This document shows, piece by piece, positions 1-6,734 of a stretch of DNA of 8,311 nt. The stretch is from positions 1-8,311 of the forward strand of contig JAISPA010000164.1 in NCBI GenBank assembly GCA_031275255.1, written 5' to 3'. How positions within the stretch are numbered: position 1 is the stretch's first letter; every line of letters begins with the position of its first letter. The stretch is from Acidaminococcales bacterium. GTDB taxonomy: Bacteria > Bacillota > Negativicutes > Acidaminococcales > JAISLQ01. The position numbers and the translations under genes were made by a program. A model generated the notes under the pieces. The model was not told the origin of the DNA. It ran no database searches and saw nothing but the letters and a program-made list of their open reading frames with translations.

Positions 1-1553
1 AATATTTCCCGACCTGACGCCGCCATTGCCGTAGTTACGGCAATGGCGGCGTCAGGGTGTTCGCGCCGCAACTTTGCGGGGCGCATAATCTCATGCCCAA
101 GAAAAGGCCCCTTTTTATAGCTGTCGCCAAAAGCACTGACCCGGACGCCCGCCGCCGCCAAAATGCGAAAAAGTTCTTCCCCCGCATTGCCGCAACCATA
201 GATCACGAGCGGCTGTTTAGCGGCAAGCACTTTCAGGCGCTCAACTGCGGCGGTCTTTTCCTGGCCGAAAATTTGCGTCCGCAACTGTTTCTCAATGTCC
301 GCGAATAATGCCTTGAACGATTGTTTGCCGCCTGTCTCCGTGGCGCTTATTGTCTTGCCCCGCACCGGTTTTGAGCAACAAAGCGCCTTTACCGCGCCAT
401 ATTGCTTCAGCATGACCTCCCGCATGGTTTCCCGCGTTGGAAATTGGAAGAACAGCATGGCCGCCTGCTCCGCACGATGGCCGCTTATTACGCTGCCGGA
501 CGCCGCCAGGCGATATTCGGCAAAAATACATTCCTTTACCGCGCCGTCAATGACTATATCCTGAAAAATACCACTCCCTTCAGGGTATACAACGCGGTAA
601 GCATAGTACCCGTTCTGCATAGGACTTGCGGGAAAACCGGCGCAAGGCAACCCGCACTGCACCACCGTTTCCCAATATTCCCAGTTCATCCCTGTAAGCC
701 TTTCGGCCGGTATGCCGTAGAGATTGCCCACTATGCGCCTCATAATCTCAATTATATAAAGGGCGCCGTCTTTTACGCGGTACTGCAGATGAAAAATTCC
801 GTCACGCAAATCCAACAAAGCGGCGATCCGTTCCGTCTCGCGTTTGAGCGGCGCCGCGACCGCCGCAAAATTGTCGGCAGGGAAGGTGTCGATCTCCACT
901 TTATAAGGGTGGGCGAAAGCATACTCATTGTTTGAGCAAACGGCGGCCACTTTACCCTGCAGCAGAAAAGCGCAGTAGCCGTATTGCGGGCCGTCGATAT
1001 ATTCTTCAACAACTATCTTTTTTACTTTTGAGCTGGCAAAGGCCTTGTGTACGGCATCCAGCCCGGACAAGGCATCGTCGGCCCTCGACACGCCCACGCC
1101 GCCGCTGCGGTCTGTCGGTTTGACAATAATAGGGTAGCAGGCTTTGCCAAGATAAGCGGCGGCTTCGCCCGGGGAAGAAAAATCCCTAGACGCAGGCGTT
1201 ACAATCGCGTTTTGCGCCGCAAACGCTTTAAATTTGTCCTTGTGATGTAAAATCAAGGCGTTTTGATAGGTGTCATGCCCGGGCAGCCCCATTTTCTCCG
1301 CCACATAAGCCGCCGTTATTACGCCGGCGTCGTTGCAGTTGGCGACTATGGCGTCAACCGCCGATTTTTCGGCGAAACGCAAAATTGTTTCATAGTCGGA
1401 ATAATCAAGCGGAACATATTCATCGACCTGGCTTTTGCCCGGCAAGTCAGGATTGTTGCCTGTGGCGATGACAAAAAAGCCCAGTTCTTTGAGCGCCGCT
1501 ATGGAACGCAGCTCGTTGTGTCCGATGTTTAATATCAAAACGCGTTTTTGCAA
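1..1553 (-). CDS. ATP-grasp ligase fused to C-terminal Rossmann domain, 3' end outside window
   Basis: The minus strand is open without a stop from a TTG at 1553 to base 1, giving 517 residues and lacking the C-terminus. Seen: a pre-ATP-grasp Rossmann-like region (about residues 1-95, starting MQKRVLILNIGHNELRSIAA); an ATP-grasp core (about 100-290) with the nucleotide-binding lysine strand and glycine loop YPIIVKPTDRSGGVGVS (140-156), EEYIDGPQYG (183-192) and the metal-site strand YIIEIMRRIVGNLYG (266-280); a linker; then a second nucleotide-binding fold at 449-517 with IYGCGNAGEELF, like the N-terminal domain of PglD-type sugar enzymes. ATP-grasp enzymes join a carboxylate to an amine or thiol through an acyl-phosphate. 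Inference from context: it may acylate or amino-acylate the Pse sugar or a precursor. Its substrate cannot be read from sequence. The TTG is chosen because a purine-rich ribosome site lies 7 bases upstream and the family-like N-terminus begins there. It is last of the genes seen and follows a 246-base gap. Confidence 0.85.
   Translation of the reverse strand, partial: MQKRVLILNIGHNELRSIAALKELGFFVIATGNNPDLPGKSQVDEYVPLDYSDYETILRFAEKSAVDAIVANCNDAGVITAAYVAEKMGLPGHDTYQNALILHHKDKFKAFAAQNAIVTPASRDFSSPGEAAAYLGKACYPIIVKPTDRSGGVGVSRADDALSGLDAVHKAFASSKVKKIVVEEYIDGPQYGYCAFLLQGKVAAVCSNNEYAFAHPYKVEIDTFPADNFAAVAAPLKRETERIAALLDLRDGIFHLQYRVKDGALYIIEIMRRIVGNLYGIPAERLTGMNWEYWETVVQCGLPCAGFPASPMQNGYYAYRVVYPEGSGIFQDIVIDGAVKECIFAEYRLAASGSVISGHRAEQAAMLFFQFPTRETMREVMLKQYGAVKALCCSKPVRGKTISATETGGKQSFKALFADIEKQLRTQIFGQEKTAAVERLKVLAAKQPLVIYGCGNAGEELFRILAAAGVRVSAFGDSYKKGPFLGHEIMRPAKLRREHPDAAIAVTTAMAASGREI
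13..56. repeat. Perfect 21-base inverted repeat with 2-base spacer
   Basis: Bases 13-33 (CCTGACGCCGCCATTGC and four more) are the exact reverse complement of 36-56, separated only by GT at 34-35. The match stops sharply on both sides: bases 12/57 and 11/58 do not pair. The repeat lies inside the ATP-grasp frame (about residues 499-514) and leaves it open, coding for an alanine-rich stretch around AAIAVTTAMAAS. RNA or single-stranded DNA here would form a very stable hairpin. No T-tract follows on the minus strand, so it does not look like an intrinsic terminator. It may be natural, or an artefact near a contig edge. Confidence 0.9.
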
Positions 1554-1560
1554 GATTGCG

Positions 1561-1572
1561 CACCTACCCCTT
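1561..1572 (-). promoter_or_regulatory. Ribosome binding site supporting the TTG start
   Basis: Read on the minus strand, AAGGGGTAGGTG ends 7 bases before the TTG at 1553. It offers two overlapping purine-rich Shine-Dalgarno-like cores. No in-frame ATG gives a better family-like N-terminus, so this site decides the start. Confidence 0.55.
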
Positions 1573-1740
1573 CCGCAATCGCAAGCCAGTTTCCCGCTTT
1601 TCCCTCATACAGGCAAAAACTCGAACCACAAACCCTAAAATCCTGATAAATACAGCGTCCTGCCCTATATGGCCGCAGACGCAAAAAACACTTGTCCCCG
1701 GAATTTTGGGAACGTCCGAAAAGATGCGGCGCCAGGCCCA

Positions 1741-1764
1741 GGCCGGCCCGGCTATGGGCCGGCC
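1741..1764 (-). repeat. GC-rich 9-base inverted repeat (leader hairpin)
   Basis: GGCCGGCCC at 1741-1749 pairs exactly with GGGCCGGCC at 1756-1764 across a 6-base loop. All nine pairs are G-C. It sits about 36 bases after the oxidoreductase stop and 190 bases before the ATP-grasp start. No T-run follows on either strand, so it is not a standard intrinsic terminator. It could be an mRNA stability or pausing element that changes expression of the last gene. Confidence 0.5.
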
Positions 1765-1799
1765 GCAAACATACCCGTTAAAGGCCATAAAAATCACGC

Positions 1800-2986
1800 C
1801 TATATAGTGTCAAGTTCAATTTTTTTGCCAATTTCCGCAGACAGATAGGCGGCGTAAATAATCCGCGCAGTATCAAAGGCAAGCTCAAAACCCGATTTGG
1901 GTTCCCGGTCAAAAGCGATAGCTTCCATGAAGTCCCTCATCTCATCGGTATATCCCCTAATGATCTCATCTTCCAGAAACGGCCTGTTCCAACCGGTTTT
2001 TGCCGGCAGCATCTCGGAAAGATATACGTCCTGCAACCCATCTTCGTCTAAAAAATACGTCTCCATCAGGTTTGACATGGTCAAATTGCAAAATATGGCG
2101 GCGTCGTTGCAATAAAGCTCAATATAATTCCTGCTGCCGCCAAGGAGGGTGTCGGTAGCGACAACAACCGCCCTGGGGAAGAGTCGGTGAAGCTTAATAT
2201 AACCGTGCCGCAATCCTCGACGTCTATTGGCCTTGCCGCGATATGCCTGTGTTCGTATTCGGAAAGCGCGGTGGTTATCCTGCACATATCGGCCATTACG
2301 CTTTTCACTTTTATTTCCTTGTCCTGGGCCAAAGCTTCCTGTTGTTTCAGCCACAAAATGGCGGAAAGCGGATGCGCGCCGGTTCTGATGAAAGTCCCGC
2401 CGCCCGTTTTGTCCCACTCGCCGGCAACGGGAGAGCTTGATCCTTTCAGGCTTTCTTCGCCTTTCGCGTATAGGATGCGGCTTTTCTTCTTGGTTATTAT
2501 TTCCGCCGCTTTGACAACGGACGGGGCGTAGACAAAATTTTCCGCGTACATAAATTTTTTGCCGGTCTTTTTTATGACCGACCGCAATCTTCGTATCGAC
2601 TCCAGCATCTTTAAATACATCACCCGCTTGGAAACATTGTCGCCTATGGGGTATTTGTCCCCATCGATTCCGAAATACCCGGAAAGCGGCTTCTCGCAGA
2701 TGACGTGCTTGCCCGCCAGCATGGCCTTTTCCGCCATATCGGCGTGCAGGTAGGGGGGCGTGCAGATGTCAATAACGTCAATATCCGAATCGTTCAACAA
2801 ATCGTTGAAATCAAAAGTTATTTCTTCAAAGCCATATTTTTTTTGGGCGGCTATAAGCTGTTCTTTGCGCCGCGCGAGTATTTTTTTGAAACGCAAGCGT
2901 ATACCGGTAAACCGGCGCAGGGCGTTGATATGAAGTTCCGTGGCGCGCCCCGCCCCAGCCATGCCGATGCATATTTCACTTTTCAT
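1800..2986 (-). pseudogene. Gfo/Idh/MocA family oxidoreductase, one-base frameshift
   Basis: NAD(P)-dependent sugar or inositol dehydrogenase family. The N-terminal part from ATG 2986 shows the Rossmann fold (CIGMAGAGRATELHINAL, residues 6-23), the family signature CEKPLSGYFG (97-106, with the EKP lysine), and GGGTFIRTGAHP (196-207) with the usual histidine. After residue 270 (SFTDSS) the frame breaks, and the expected C-terminal sequence resumes one frame away as AVVVATDTLLGGSRNYIELY and runs to TAG at 1800-1802, ending AAYLSAEIGKKIELDTI. Adding one base near 2171-2178, where the plus strand has GGGG next to CCC, restores 395 aa, a normal family length. The total of 1187 bases is one short of a whole number of codons. 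Without the correction, translation stops near 2081. A GGAG ribosome site lies 10 bases before the ATG, 43 bases after pseG ends. Its substrate is unknown. The clean halves on both sides favour a sequencing error or a very recent mutation. Confidence 0.88.
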
Positions 2987-3029
2987 ACAACATTCACTCC
3001 CGGATGCCAAAATACCGCCGCGCCGCCGA

Positions 3030-4118
3030 TCACGCATGCAAAACAGCTTTTTTAAAAAGGCGGGCGCCTGACCCTATAGTGCGGGACACGTTTAAGGCGG
3101 CCTGGCTCATGCGCAAGAGACGACCTGGCTCGCGTTTATACCGCAGGACGGCCTCCCGCCAGGCCAACGCCGCAACATCGGAGCTATTGCCCAAATACTC
3201 CGCAAACCCTAAAGCGGCGAACATTTTGCCGCCGGCCTCCTGATTGTCCGCCACAGAAACTATCAGCGACGGCAGCCCCAGAAAACAGCGTTCCACGGCG
3301 GCCAGCCCGCCGGCGCCTATCGCCAGGTCGGCTTCGTTCGCCAGGGCGGCCATGTAATCTATTTGGCAATGAAACTTTGCCCAAGGCAGGCTCGCGCAAA
3401 GCCGCTCAATTTCGTCTTTTCTTTCATTGCCGCCGCCGACCACTACATTGGCCGTTAACCCCGGCGCGCTTTCCAAGGCCAGCAGGACTTTTCCGGTCTC
3501 GCCGCCATAGTCGCCGCCGCCGAAAAATATAAGCACATTGCGCAATTCGCCGGTGCGTCGGCGAAGGCTTTTCCTGGCAAGGTAAAATTCTTCCCGCAAA
3601 AGCGCGTACTCCCGACCAAGAAATTTCCGGCAGCCGGCGGGCGTAAGGCCGTCGTATTTCTGGCTCAGCTCCGGTTCGAAGCTTTGGTTGGTCAAAATGT
3701 CGCAGTCATGCGGTTTGTCGGCCAAATCGTCGATAACTATAATTTTTTCGGTATATGGCCGCAACTTCCTTTCCCATTCCAGGCCGAGGGCGTAATGATC
3801 AACCACAAGGCAAGCCGCTTTTTCCCGCACAGCTTCTTGTGTTTCTGCGGCGTCCATATCCGGGGGTATGGTCAGCCACTTCTCATATCCCCCCAACGCC
3901 GGGCTTTCACCATGAAAAGGCATAAGTTTCAAATCAAATCCCCGGCTTTCGGCCAAAAACGCGGTGTTTCCCGGCAAATCGCGGCAGACGAAAGTTATCT
4001 TCGCCTCTTTTTTCAGCATTTCCGCCAGCGTCAGGCAACGCATCAGATGCCCGCCGCCGATCTGCGCCGATGAATCCACCCGGAAAACTATGCTTTGTTT
4101 CACTGTTTGCGGCTTCAT
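3030..4118 (-). CDS. pseG: PseG, UDP-2,4-diacetamido-2,4,6-trideoxy-beta-L-altropyranose hydrolase
   Basis: It removes UDP from the diacetamido-trideoxy-altrose nucleotide, releasing the free sugar that PseI condenses with phosphoenolpyruvate. The protein has 362 aa and a GT-B-like two-domain fold. Seen: FRVDSSAQIGGGHLMRCLTLA (residues 12-32), where His24 matches the catalytic histidine of characterised PseG (His17 in Campylobacter); VIDDLADKPHDCDILTNQSF (128-147); the second-domain strand VLIFFGGGDYGG (195-206); and GAGGLAAVERCFLGLPSL (268-285) for uridine nucleotide binding. The usual GTGH is GGGH here. A longer form could start at ATG 4181, but that would overlap pseF by 67 bases. The ATG at 4118 makes an ATGA overlap with the pseF stop and places the catalytic loop at the usual distance from the N-terminus. 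The ribosome site is weak, so translation is probably coupled to pseF. Confidence 0.93.
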   Translation of the reverse strand: MKPQTVKQSIVFRVDSSAQIGGGHLMRCLTLAEMLKKEAKITFVCRDLPGNTAFLAESRGFDLKLMPFHGESPALGGYEKWLTIPPDMDAAETQEAVREKAACLVVDHYALGLEWERKLRPYTEKIIVIDDLADKPHDCDILTNQSFEPELSQKYDGLTPAGCRKFLGREYALLREEFYLARKSLRRRTGELRNVLIFFGGGDYGGETGKVLLALESAPGLTANVVVGGGNERKDEIERLCASLPWAKFHCQIDYMAALANEADLAIGAGGLAAVERCFLGLPSLIVSVADNQEAGGKMFAALGFAEYLGNSSDVAALAWREAVLRYKREPGRLLRMSQAALNVSRTIGSGARLFKKAVLHA

Positions 4119-4822
4119 CGCCGCAAAAGTTCCGGATGGCTTTCCCGCAAAAGCCGGTACTTCATTTCCGCCAGCGCCCAATCCTCCACATTATCTATAT
4201 CCTGTACCAACAGGTCGTCCAGCAGGAAGGGTATGGCCTTGGGAAAAGGTTCTTTCGCGAAAAAATATTCCGACTTGTAAAAATAAAACTGCCCGGCGTC
4301 ATGGTAAAACGGCTGCAGGTCCTGCGAACGGCTGTTCTTGTACTCCGGCCATTTATAGACAAGGTACCCCGCCTCGTCCAAAACAAACGCGCGCTGCGGC
4401 GGGAAAGAGAATTTGACGACCGGCGTCAGGCAGTCCGCCCCGCTTTGCAGCAGTTTTTCCGCGCCGGCGCGCAAAGCGCCGGGCGTAACAAAAGGCGCGG
4501 TCGGGTAAAGGCAGCACAGCCAGTCAAAGCGCGTCCCGCGCTTGTCGTACTCTGTCACCACTTCATGTAAGACGTCAAAAGTTGTCGCGTAGTCGTCAGC
4601 CGTCGCGGCACTGCGTAAAAATGGCACGGCCGCGCCGTATTTTCGCGCCACTTCGGCAATTTCCGCGTCTTCCGTCGACACCATCACCTCTCCGAACAAG
4701 CCGCTGTCCAAAGCCGCCTTGATGGAATAGGCCATTATCGGCTGCCCCAGGAAATCCTTGATGTTTTTCCTCGGTATGCGTTTACTGCCGCCGCGCGCGG
4801 TGATAACGGCAACCATTTTCAT
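4115..4822 (-). CDS. pseF: PseF, CMP-pseudaminic acid synthetase (CTP:acylneuraminate cytidylyltransferase family)
   Basis: It transfers CMP from CTP to pseudaminic acid, the last cytoplasmic step before glycosyl transfer. The protein has 235 aa, typical for PseF. Seen: the CTP-binding N-terminus ITARGGSKRIPRKNIKDFLG (residues 7-26); STEDAEIAEVARKYGA (49-64); the sugar-proximal CCLYPTAPFVTP (103-114); and the C-terminal LLVQDIDNVEDWALAEMKY with the DID metal-site aspartates. The related NeuA and legionaminate synthetases share these motifs. The Pse assignment rests on the flanking pseC, methylase and pseG. ATG 4822 overlaps the methylase stop as ATGA, with GGGGA 7 bases upstream. A second in-frame ATG at 4816 is also possible and would remove only two residues. 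The stop overlaps pseG in the same way. Confidence 0.93.
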   Translation of the reverse strand: MKMVAVITARGGSKRIPRKNIKDFLGQPIMAYSIKAALDSGLFGEVMVSTEDAEIAEVARKYGAAVPFLRSAATADDYATTFDVLHEVVTEYDKRGTRFDWLCCLYPTAPFVTPGALRAGAEKLLQSGADCLTPVVKFSFPPQRAFVLDEAGYLVYKWPEYKNSRSQDLQPFYHDAGQFYFYKSEYFFAKEPFPKAIPFLLDDLLVQDIDNVEDWALAEMKYRLLRESHPELLRR

Positions 4823-5451
4823 TTCGCATTCCCCGTTTTCTCCAAAATAAACCAGGTACCGTCGCCAAAGGCAAAATTATTGTCGCGGCGATAGGTAAAA
4901 CCGTAGTCCAAAAGCCTGAGATCGGGAAACCTGTCCAGCATTTCGCCGGCAAAATCGCGCTTGAAAAGTTTGCCGGCGTGCCCCCGATAATCCAATTCCA
5001 CCGGCGTCGGGTTGTAATATTCCACTATACATATATAGCGGCGGCTATACTTGTACAGCTTGTCGTAAACCGCCGGCAGGGCATCGGGCGCCGTATGTAT
5101 GAGCACGCCTTTTATGAGCGTCATGTCCCAGGTTTTTTCCGACCGAAAATCCAGGATAGAACCTTCGTACACCTCCACGCCGCCACAGGTCCGGAGGCGC
5201 TCGGCCGCCTTGCGGTTGATCTCGATGGCGGCGAGTTCGCTTTCCGGCAAAAGCTGCCTTATGGCCTTTAAATTCAAGCCGATATTGGCGCCAAACTCTA
5301 TCAGGGAAGAAATTTTTTTTACAGATGCAAAGGCTCTGGCGAAAAGCGCTGTATTTGCCGCCACCAGGACTTCGCCGTCGCTTCTGTCGACGTAATCGTC
5401 GCCGAATTTCCCGCTCCAGAATTTTTCCTGCTCCGTTTTAAATTCCGTCAT
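4819..5451 (-). CDS. Pseudaminic acid biosynthesis-associated SAM-dependent methyltransferase
   Basis: A class I Rossmann methyltransferase of 210 aa, resembling the family named pseudaminic acid biosynthesis-associated methylase (TIGR03587, recalled and not searched). Seen: a family-like N-terminus TEQEKFWSGKFGDDYVDR (residues 6-23); SAM motif I LIEFGANIGLN (50-60); an acidic residue at the end of strand 2 (AAIEIN, 74-79); DMTLIKGVLIHTAPD (109-123) as the motif IV/post-IV region; and EYYNPTPVELDYRGHAGKLF (144-163), an aromatic segment likely near the substrate. No signal peptide or membrane segment is seen, so it should act in the cytoplasm. Known: genes of this family travel with Pse genes. 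Inferred: it methylates the sugar, a substituent or a nucleotide-linked intermediate. It starts 128 bases after pseC with an AAAGGA ribosome site about 10 bases upstream, and its stop overlaps pseF. Confidence 0.9.
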   Translation of the reverse strand: MTEFKTEQEKFWSGKFGDDYVDRSDGEVLVAANTALFARAFASVKKISSLIEFGANIGLNLKAIRQLLPESELAAIEINRKAAERLRTCGGVEVYEGSILDFRSEKTWDMTLIKGVLIHTAPDALPAVYDKLYKYSRRYICIVEYYNPTPVELDYRGHAGKLFKRDFAGEMLDRFPDLRLLDYGFTYRRDNNFAFGDGTWFILEKTGNAK

Positions 5452-5579
5452 ACGCTAACATTCCTTTCAATATGCTTCACGCGCCGCCTGGTCGGCGGTT
5501 TTTTCTTCTTACCGGACGTCTTTTGCCCTCTCAAAAAATAAGACCGTGAACGCCGTCAGGCGCTTTGTTTTCCCTGCGC
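5452..5579. other. 128-base gap between pseC and the methyltransferase gene
   Basis: This gap interrupts a tightly packed operon. It holds the methylase ribosome site, a terminator-like hairpin that functions only in the plus direction (5483-5510), and a small weak stem near 5552-5566 read on the minus strand. A minus-strand TTGAGA followed 17 bases later by TAAGAA is a poor sigma-70 candidate, with only three of six matches in the -10 element. I do not call it a promoter. Confidence 0.5.
5483..5510 (+). terminator. Plus-strand intrinsic terminator-like hairpin, antisense to the operon
   Basis: CCGCC at 5484-5488 pairs with GGCGG at 5494-5498 over a 5-base loop, with a G-T pair added at the base (5483/5499). 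It is followed directly by TTTTTT and CTTCTT. The orientation would stop plus-strand transcripts, while all recognisable genes are on the minus strand. The stem is short, so strength is uncertain. Confidence 0.5.
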
Positions 5580-6734
5580 TCACCTTCCCCGCAATACATC
5601 TTTGAGGCTGGCCGCGACATAATCCTGCTGTTCGTCGGTCAGGCCGCAATAGAGCGGCAGAGTAAAAGCCTCGCTGTAATATTTTTCGCTGGCCGGGAAA
5701 TCGCCGCGCAAAAAGCCCAGTTTCTGATAATAAGGATGCAGATGAACGGGAATGTAGTGCAAATTGAGCGTAATCCCCTTCTCCTTCATCCGCGCGAACA
5801 GGTCTTTCTTACTTATCCCGGTTTTACTGAAATCCAGCCGCGCCACATAAATATGCCAGGAAGACGCGGCGTACTCCGCCTCGACCGGCAGACAAAGCGG
5901 AAGATCGGCCAGCAGCCGGCCGTAGCGCGCCGCGAGGCGCCGGCGGCGCGCCACAAACTCATCCGCCCGCTTCAGCTGGCTTGCCCCCAGCGCCGCCTGT
6001 ATATCGGTCATACGGTAATTAAAGCCCAGCTCGGTCTGTTCATAATACCAGGGCCCGTCCGGCTCGCGGGTCATAAGCCCGTGCTCGCGGGTAATCCCGT
6101 GGCTGCGGAAAAGACGCAGCCGCTCATACAGTTTTTCGCTGTTGGTCAGCGTCATGCCGCCCTCGCCGGTGGTAACGATCTTTACCGGATGAAAGCTGAA
6201 AACCGCCATATCGGAATATTGGCAGCCGCCGACGCGGTCCTTTTTATACCCGGCGCCCAAAGCGTGGGACGCGTCCTCTATGACCGTAAAACCGTATTTT
6301 CCCGCCAAAGCGGCTACGCGCTCCATGTCGCAGGACTGCCCGGCGAAATGCACCGGCAGGACGATTTTGGGCTTTGCCGCGCTTTTCTTTAATTTCTCCT
6401 CCAGCAAATCCACGTTCAGGTTGTAAGTGACCTCGTCAATATCGACGAAATCCACCGCCGCCCCGCAATAAAGGGCGCAATTGGCTGAAGCCGCGAAAGT
6501 GTTGGGGCTTGTCCACAACAGATCGCCTTTTCCCAGTCCGGCCGCGAGACAGGCGATGTGCAGGGCGGAAGTGCCGCTATTGACCGCCGCCGCATACCCG
6601 GCGCCGGCGTAGGCGGCCGCAGCCCGCTCGAAGGTTTCCACCGCCGGACCCTGGGTCAGGAAATCCGACCGGAGCACTTCAATTACCGCGTCTATATCCG
6701 ATTGGTCTATGCTTTGCCGGCCGTAATAAATCAT
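5580..6734 (-). CDS. pseC: PseC, UDP-4-amino-4,6-dideoxy-N-acetyl-beta-L-altrosamine transaminase
   Basis: A PLP-dependent DegT/DnrJ/EryC1/StrS aminotransferase. It aminates the 4-keto sugar nucleotide made by PseB, normally with glutamate as donor. The protein has 384 aa, usual for PseC. Seen: the N-terminus MIYYGRQSIDQSDIDAVIEV, typical of PseC; VNSGTSALHIACLA (residues 51-64) for cofactor phosphate binding; VIEDASHALGAGY (151-163) with the aspartate that contacts the pyridine nitrogen; FSFHPVKIVTTGEGG (179-193) with Lys185 as the Schiff-base lysine; and the GFNYRMTDIQAALGASQL segment (237-254) of this fold. ATG 6734 overlaps the pseB stop as ATGA, with a GGGAG ribosome site 11 bases upstream inside pseB. 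Relatives such as PglE share the fold, but the adjacent PseB-type dehydratase supports PseC. Confidence 0.95.
   Translation of the reverse strand: MIYYGRQSIDQSDIDAVIEVLRSDFLTQGPAVETFERAAAAYAGAGYAAAVNSGTSALHIACLAAGLGKGDLLWTSPNTFAASANCALYCGAAVDFVDIDEVTYNLNVDLLEEKLKKSAAKPKIVLPVHFAGQSCDMERVAALAGKYGFTVIEDASHALGAGYKKDRVGGCQYSDMAVFSFHPVKIVTTGEGGMTLTNSEKLYERLRLFRSHGITREHGLMTREPDGPWYYEQTELGFNYRMTDIQAALGASQLKRADEFVARRRRLAARYGRLLADLPLCLPVEAEYAASSWHIYVARLDFSKTGISKKDLFARMKEKGITLNLHYIPVHLHPYYQKLGFLRGDFPASEKYYSEAFTLPLYCGLTDEQQDYVAASLKDVLRGR

Larger units (their letters stand above)
1554..1799. other. 246-base intergenic gap between oxidoreductase and ATP-grasp genes
   Basis: This is the longest non-coding stretch in an otherwise tight operon. 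It holds a GC-rich hairpin (1741-1764) and the ribosome site of the next gene. Two short minus-strand frames cross it: GTG 1797 to 1564, which ends in the ribosome site, and 1768 to 1535, which overlaps the ATP-grasp start. Neither has a recognisable domain or a good start, and both are rich in Cys and Arg in a way typical of shadow translation. I saw no convincing promoter. It may be the remnant of a decayed gene, but that is only a guess. Confidence 0.5.

Noticed and set aside
402..935. 177-residue plus-strand frame and several short minus-strand frames between 1 and 1560
   Set aside because: The whole stretch is covered by the open minus-strand ATP-grasp frame with clear family motifs, so these are shadows.
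1564..1797. Possible 77-residue minus-strand gene starting GTG in the 246-base gap
   Set aside because: It has no domain, a poor start, an odd Cys/Arg/Trp composition, and a stop inside the next ribosome site.
2081..2170. Continuation of the N-terminal Gfo/Idh frame to a stop near 2081
   Set aside because: The residues after about 270 lose all family resemblance, while the adjacent frame carries the expected C-terminus.
2171..2178. Programmed ribosomal frameshift at the Gfo/Idh break
   Set aside because: No recognised heptameric slippery sequence or downstream pseudoknot was seen, and the family is not known for recoding.
4119..4181. Longer PseG start at ATG 4181
   Set aside because: It would overlap pseF by 67 bases and adds residues without family character. 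The ATGA overlap at 4115-4118 is the better start.
4944..4978. 10-base inverted repeat (CGCCGGCAAA) with a 15-base loop inside the methyltransferase gene
   Set aside because: It is explained by two similar coding segments (GKLF and FAGE) and has no T-tract or regulatory context.
5565..6392. 275-residue plus-strand open frame antisense to pseC
   Set aside because: It lies opposite clear PseC motifs, shows no recognisable domain, and is explained by GC-rich codon use leaving the opposite strand open.
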